Shown here: positions 60,635-64,000 of the stretch, piece by piece
How positions within the stretch are numbered: the stretch's first letter is position 1
How the letters are laid out: every line of letters begins with the position of its first letter
Assembly (NCBI GenBank): GCA_019455325.1
Contig: JACFMQ010000003.1
Coordinates: forward strand, 124,001 to 188,000
Source of the DNA: Rhodocyclaceae bacterium
GTDB taxonomy: Bacteria; Pseudomonadota; Gammaproteobacteria; Burkholderiales; Rhodocyclaceae
DNA: 64,000 bases
Reading direction: 5' to 3'
Notes under the pieces: generated by a model
Told to the model about the DNA's origin: nothing
The model's database searches: none
Seen by the model: only the letters and a program-made list of their open reading frames with translations
Translations under genes and position numbers: made by a program

Positions 60635-61210
60635 TCAGCCCGCGAGCGCAGCCAGCTTGCCGGCGAGGAAATCGTCGTAGCCCTTGTTCACCAGTTCGTG
60701 GGTCTTCATCACGCCTTTCTCGACGTCGCCGCCGAACACGCCGAGGCCCTGGAGGATGTCCCGCGCTTCGCCAAAGCCCTTCTCGAAGCCGCCGCGAATG
60801 AGCGCGACGAAATCCTTGGCCACCTGCGCCGGATCGTCGCCGCTCCGTTTTGCCGCGTAGGCGTCGTAGAAGGCGGTGGAGAGGCTGACGATGCGGTCGG
60901 CCGTGGCCTCTGCCGAATTGTCCTGGCCGGCGGCGTTCTGGATGGCGTTCGGCCCCAGCTCGGGCGCCAGGATGTCGTTGATGCGGTCGATGGCGGAACG
61001 GAACAGCAGGCTCAGGGACTCGTTGCCCGAAGACAGCGACACCCTGGCGGAGGCTTCCAGGATGCGGGCGTTCAACTGCTGCTTGGCGGTCGCGGCAGAC
61101 GGCTGCTGCGCTGCGGCAGCCTCCTTGCTCTGTTGCGCGCCGGCGCTGGCATTGGCGGTGGCGCCGGCAACAGGCGCACTGGCATTGGTGGCAGGCGGAA
61201 TGGTGGACAT
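60635..61210 (-). CDS. DUF5610-type protein
   Basis: A 191-residue protein. The N-terminal ~40 residues are Ala/Thr/Ser/Gln-rich and probably disordered. The rest matches my memory of the DUF5610 domain: ARILEASARVSLSSGNESLSLLFRSAIDRINDILAPELGPNAIQNAA, DNSAEATADRIVSLSTAFYDAYAAK and GGFEKGFGEARDILQGLGVFGGDVEKGVMKTHELVNKGYDDF. It is predicted all-helical and cytoplasmic, with no signal peptide. Function unknown. An AGGAG site precedes the ATG, and the shared terminator follows. Confidence 0.8.
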   Translation of the reverse strand: MSTIPPATNASAPVAGATANASAGAQQSKEAAAAQQPSAATAKQQLNARILEASARVSLSSGNESLSLLFRSAIDRINDILAPELGPNAIQNAAGQDNSAEATADRIVSLSTAFYDAYAAKRSGDDPAQVAKDFVALIRGGFEKGFGEARDILQGLGVFGGDVEKGVMKTHELVNKGYDDFLAGKLAALAG

Positions 61211-61458
61211 GCGTTTCTCCTTTCAGGGCATTTGTCGGCATCCACGCTCCTTCGGCGAGTGGCGGCAGCGGACGAACGAGCACGATCCGCAGCGACTCGC
61301 CGGAAAGGAGGAGAGGAAGGGAGCCTTCATCCTGTTTATCGACACCGCCGGCGCAAACTTGACGGCCGGCCCGGCATGAAGAATGTCCGCCGTCAAGTCC
61401 TCAAGGAGGCAGACGCTAGCCCCCGCTCGGCCAGAACAGGCGTATTGAGTTGGTGCCG

Positions 61459-61659
61459 TCACCGGCAACTCGCCGGCTGACACGAACATCCGCACCCTCG
61501 CGGCTGGTGGCAGTGGCATTCCCCGGTCTTCCTGTTGAAGTGGCATCCACATGCGTTGAGCCCGCCGCCGTGCTCAAGGTCAGCGGCCTTGCAGCCCGGG
61601 CTGACCGGATCGGCACCGGCTCCGGTGTGGAAGAATCGGGCACCCAGCATCGGCTTCAT
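61459..61659 (-). CDS. Small Cys/His-rich protein, possibly truncated
   Basis: A 66-residue frame whose second half is GGGLNACGCHFNRKTGECHC, followed by HQPRGCGCSCQPASC. The core CH-NRKTG-HCH resembles a short metal-binding-looking motif seen in small secreted proteins. ADPVSPGCKAADLE before it looks like the beginning of a mature secreted protein. The expected hydrophobic signal sequence is missing in every frame upstream, and no ribosome-binding site was found. The 5' end may therefore have been lost. The adjoining 61211-61458 stretch holds no recognisable gene. Confidence 0.4.
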   Translation of the reverse strand: MKPMLGARFFHTGAGADPVSPGCKAADLEHGGGLNACGCHFNRKTGECHCHQPRGCGCSCQPASCR

Positions 61660-61692
61660 GGGCTGGACCGCACCAAATTTGATACGCGCGGA

Positions 61693-61725
61693 GAAGAAAA
61701 AAAAACGGCCGGCATGTCGCCGGCC
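61693..61725 (-). terminator. Intrinsic terminator of icmF
   Basis: On the minus strand GGCCGGC (61725-61719) pairs with GCCGGCC (61713-61707) across a 5-nt loop, then runs into CG and nine T residues. It lies 55 nt after the icmF stop. Confidence 0.9.
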
Positions 61726-61779
61726 AAGACTCACTACGAGGGTATGCCTTCCCCCCTTGGCGTCTCCTCCCCTCCCCGG

Positions 61780-64000
61780 TTACATGCTGCGGCGGTACTG
61801 TCCGCCGACCTCGTAGAGCGCCGAGGTGATCTGGCCGAGCGAGCAGACGCGCACGGCGTCCACCAGCACGGCGAAGACGTTGCCGTCCTCGATCACGGTC
61901 TGCCGCAGTTTTTCCACCATCGGGCCGGATTCGGCGGCGTGGCGCTGGTGGAAGTCGCGCAGGCGCGCGATCTGCGACTGTTTTTCCTCGTCGGTCGAGC
62001 GCGCCAGCTCGATCTCGACCTGCGCGTCGCCCTTCGGGTTGCGGAAGGTGTTCACGCCGATGATCGGGTACGAGCCGTCGTGCTTGCGGTGCTCGTAGTA
62101 GAGCGACTCCTCCTGGATCTTGCCGCGCTGGTAGCCGGTCTCCATGGCGCCGAGCACGCCGCCGCGGCCGGCGATGGCCTCGAACTCCTTGAGCACCGCC
62201 TCCTCGACCAGATCGGTCAGCTCGTCGAAGACGAAGGCGCCCTGGTTCGGGTTCTCGTTCTTGGCGACGCCCCATTCGCGGTTGATGATGAGCTGGATGG
62301 CCATAGCGCGGCGCACCGACTCGTCGGTCGGCGTCGTGATCGCCTCGTCGTAGGCGTTGGTGTGCAGGCTGTTGCAGTTGTCGTAGATGGCGATCAGCGC
62401 CTGCAGCGTCGTGCGGATGTCGTTGAAGTCCATCTCCTGCGCGTGCAGCGAGCGGCCGGAGGTCTGGACGTGGTACTTGAGCTTCTGGCTGCGCTCGTTG
62501 GCGCCGTACTTGTTCTTCATCGCCACCGCCCAGATGCGGCGGGCGACGCGGCCGATCACCGAGTACTCGGGGTCCATGCCGTTGGAGAAGAAGAACGACA
62601 GGTTCGGCGCGAAGTCGTCGATGTGCATGCCGCGCGCCAGATACGCCTCGACGTAGGTGAAGCCGTTGGCCAGCGTGAAGGCGAGCTGCGAGATCGGGTT
62701 CGCGCCGGCCTCGGCGATGTGGTAGCCGGAGATCGACACCGAGTAGAAGTTCCGCACGTCGTTGTGCACGAAGAACTCCTGGATGTCGCCCATCATCTTC
62801 AGCGCGAACTCGGTCGAGAAGATGCAGGTGTTCTGGCCCTGGTCCTCCTTGAGGATGTCGGCCTGCACCGTGCCGCGCACGGAAGACAGCACCCACTCGC
62901 GGATCTTCTGCGCCTCGTCCTCGGTCGGCTCGCGGCCGTTGTCGGCGCGGAACTTGTCGAGCTGCTGGTCGATCGCGGTGTTGAAGAAGCAGGCGAGGAT
63001 GATCGGCGCCGGGCCGTTGATGGTCATCGACACCGAGGTGGTCGGGCAGCACAGGTCGAAGCCGTCGTAGAGCACCTTCATGTCGTCGAGCGTGGCGATC
63101 GACACGCCGGAGTTGCCGATCTTGCCGTAGATGTCCGGGCGCTCGTCCGGGTCGCAGCCGTACAGCGTCACCGAGTCGAAGGCGGTAGAGAGACGATGCG
63201 CCGGCATGCCCTCGGACACCTTCTTGAAGCGGCGGTTGGTGCGGAAGGCGTCGCCCTCGCCGGCGAACATGCGCGTCGGGTCCTCATTCTCGCGCTTGAA
63301 GGCGAAGACGCCGGCGGTGAACGGGAAGGAGCCGGGCACGTTCTCCTTCATCAGGAAGCGCAGGACCTCGCCGTCGTCCTTGAAGGCGGGCAGCACCACC
63401 TTGCGGATCTTGGTGCCGGACAGCGACTCGGTGACGAGCTTGGTGCGGATTTCCTTGTCGCGGATCTTCACCACGTATTCGTCGCCGGAGTAGGCTCTGA
63501 CCGTGTCCGGCCACATCTCCAGCAGCTTCTTCGCCTTGGCGTCGAGCTGGCCGTCCTTCCAGGTAATCAGCTCGTCGAAGTCCTTTGCCGGTTTGTCGCA
63601 GCCCTCGAAGATGGCTTTCGCCGTGCGCAGCGACTGGCGCTCGCGGGCGAGCGTCGACTGCTGCTCGACGTGCTGGTGGTAGGCGCGCACGGCCTCGGCG
63701 ATCTCGGCGAGGTAGCGCACGCGCTTCACCGGCACGATGGCGCGCGAACCGGACGAGTGCTTCACCGCCACCGCCGGCAGCCTGCCCGGCTGGAGCTGCA
63801 GGCCGAATTCGGCGAGCTTCGGCGTCAGCGCCTGGTAGAGCGCGGTGACGCCGTCGTCGTTGAAGCGCGCGGCCTGCGTGCCGAACACCGGCATCTCGTC
63901 GGTCGGCGTGCTGAACAGCTCGCGGTTGCGCTGGTACTGCTTTCGGACGTCGCGCAGCGCGTCCTCGGCGCCCTTGCGGTCGAACTTGTTGATGGCGACG
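61780..64000 (-). CDS. icmF: Fused isobutyryl-CoA mutase IcmF (3' part; gene runs off the window)
   Basis: The frame is open to the right edge, giving the C-terminal ~740 residues of an adenosylcobalamin-dependent mutase fused to its G-protein chaperone. At the edge, [42 protein letters not shown] is the end of the MeaB-like GTPase domain. A linker and the TIM-barrel mutase domain follow: [63 protein letters not shown], and later [27 protein letters not shown]. The N-terminal B12-binding domain must lie outside. IcmF interconverts isobutyryl- and butyryl-CoA (some members pivalyl- or isovaleryl-CoA), fitting branched-acid metabolism nearby. Confidence 0.93.
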   Translation of the reverse strand, partial: VAINKFDRKGAEDALRDVRKQYQRNRELFSTPTDEMPVFGTQAARFNDDGVTALYQALTPKLAEFGLQLQPGRLPAVAVKHSSGSRAIVPVKRVRYLAEIAEAVRAYHQHVEQQSTLARERQSLRTAKAIFEGCDKPAKDFDELITWKDGQLDAKAKKLLEMWPDTVRAYSGDEYVVKIRDKEIRTKLVTESLSGTKIRKVVLPAFKDDGEVLRFLMKENVPGSFPFTAGVFAFKRENEDPTRMFAGEGDAFRTNRRFKKVSEGMPAHRLSTAFDSVTLYGCDPDERPDIYGKIGNSGVSIATLDDMKVLYDGFDLCCPTTSVSMTINGPAPIILACFFNTAIDQQLDKFRADNGREPTEDEAQKIREWVLSSVRGTVQADILKEDQGQNTCIFSTEFALKMMGDIQEFFVHNDVRNFYSVSISGYHIAEAGANPISQLAFTLANGFTYVEAYLARGMHIDDFAPNLSFFFSNGMDPEYSVIGRVARRIWAVAMKNKYGANERSQKLKYHVQTSGRSLHAQEMDFNDIRTTLQALIAIYDNCNSLHTNAYDEAITTPTDESVRRAMAIQLIINREWGVAKNENPNQGAFVFDELTDLVEEAVLKEFEAIAGRGGVLGAMETGYQRGKIQEESLYYEHRKHDGSYPIIGVNTFRNPKGDAQVEIELARSTDEEKQSQIARLRDFHQRHAAESGPMVEKLRQTVIEDGNVFAVLVDAVRVCSLGQITSALYEVGGQYRRSM

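Noticed and set aside
61239-61320. Inverted-repeat-like GGCGAGT / ACTCGCC segments upstream of the DUF5610 gene, considered as a riboswitch
   Set aside because: Pairing is short and no conserved riboswitch core could be recognised.

Overview
The window is GC-rich (roughly two thirds G+C) bacterial DNA with densely packed, mostly operonic genes. Gene content points to a betaproteobacterium, most likely Rhodocyclales (Azoarcus/Thauera/Dechloromonas-like). The evidence is the lptD-surA-pdxA-rsmA operon with amgK-murU divergent from it, a pepP-ubiH pair, a PhaM-type PHA-granule protein, a fused indolepyruvate:ferredoxin oxidoreductase, an IcmF-type mutase, and a Liv-type ABC transporter mixed with acyl/aryl-CoA ligases. 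The genus is inference; no rRNA or tRNA gene was recognised.

Layout. 1-2.4 kb: the 3' end of a large secreted RTX/repeat protein, a strong terminator and a small partner-like gene. 2.4-3.2 kb: a parDE toxin-antitoxin pair and a probable PIN-toxin remnant. 3.2-9.3 kb (minus strand): lptD-surA-pdxA-rsmA for outer-membrane biogenesis. 9.4-11.1 kb: amgK-murU for peptidoglycan recycling. 11.2-14.5 kb: dinD-like gene, pepP, ubiH-like. 14.5-19.3 kb (minus): Orn/Lys/Arg decarboxylase, dcd, a vapBC-like module and apbC/mrp, the last under an IscR-like site. 19.5-23.6 kb: a four-gene ABC / LolA-like / beta-barrel envelope cassette. 23.7-26.2 kb: a Phd/RelE module with a frameshifted toxin, and a NERD-domain helicase. 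26.4-30.5 kb: metG, a small membrane protein, an orphan CsoSCA-like carbonic anhydrase and an RHH protein. 30.5-39.6 kb (minus): a DAB-type inorganic-carbon uptake cluster, with a long DabA and four proton-antiporter-like subunits. 39.8-49.4 kb: ProQ-like protein, FAD-linked D-lactate/glycolate-type dehydrogenase, DUF808 protein, indolepyruvate oxidoreductase, methyltransferase, LuxR-type response regulator, PhaM, AEC transporter. 49.4-59.6 kb (minus): CaiB-type CoA transferase, small periplasmic protein, PaaK-like ligase, livF-livK-livM-livH-livG and a FadD-like ligase. 59.8-64 kb: a Crp/Fnr regulator, a DUF5610 protein, a small Cys/His-rich ORF and the 3' part of icmF.

How the parts fit. 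Housekeeping blocks are interrupted by small accessory modules: three toxin-antitoxin pairs, a remnant of a fourth, dinD and a NERD helicase. The most interesting block is 28.8-39.6 kb. There a stand-alone carbonic anhydrase with a carboxysomal-type active site lies next to a DabA whose beta-carbonic-anhydrase-like Cys/Asp/His/Cys set is intact. That DabA is embedded among four NuoL/NuoM-like proteins instead of the single DabB of described systems. The right-hand third looks like uptake and CoA-activation of an organic (branched-chain or aromatic) acid, fed into CoA-ester metabolism.

Non-coding structure includes an IscR-type operator before apbC, a coaxial nested palindrome before vapBC, palindromic operators before parDE, relBE and the Crp-like gene, two purine-rich inverted repeats about 39 kb apart, and a 108-nt element with perfect 11-bp terminal inverted repeats after livF.
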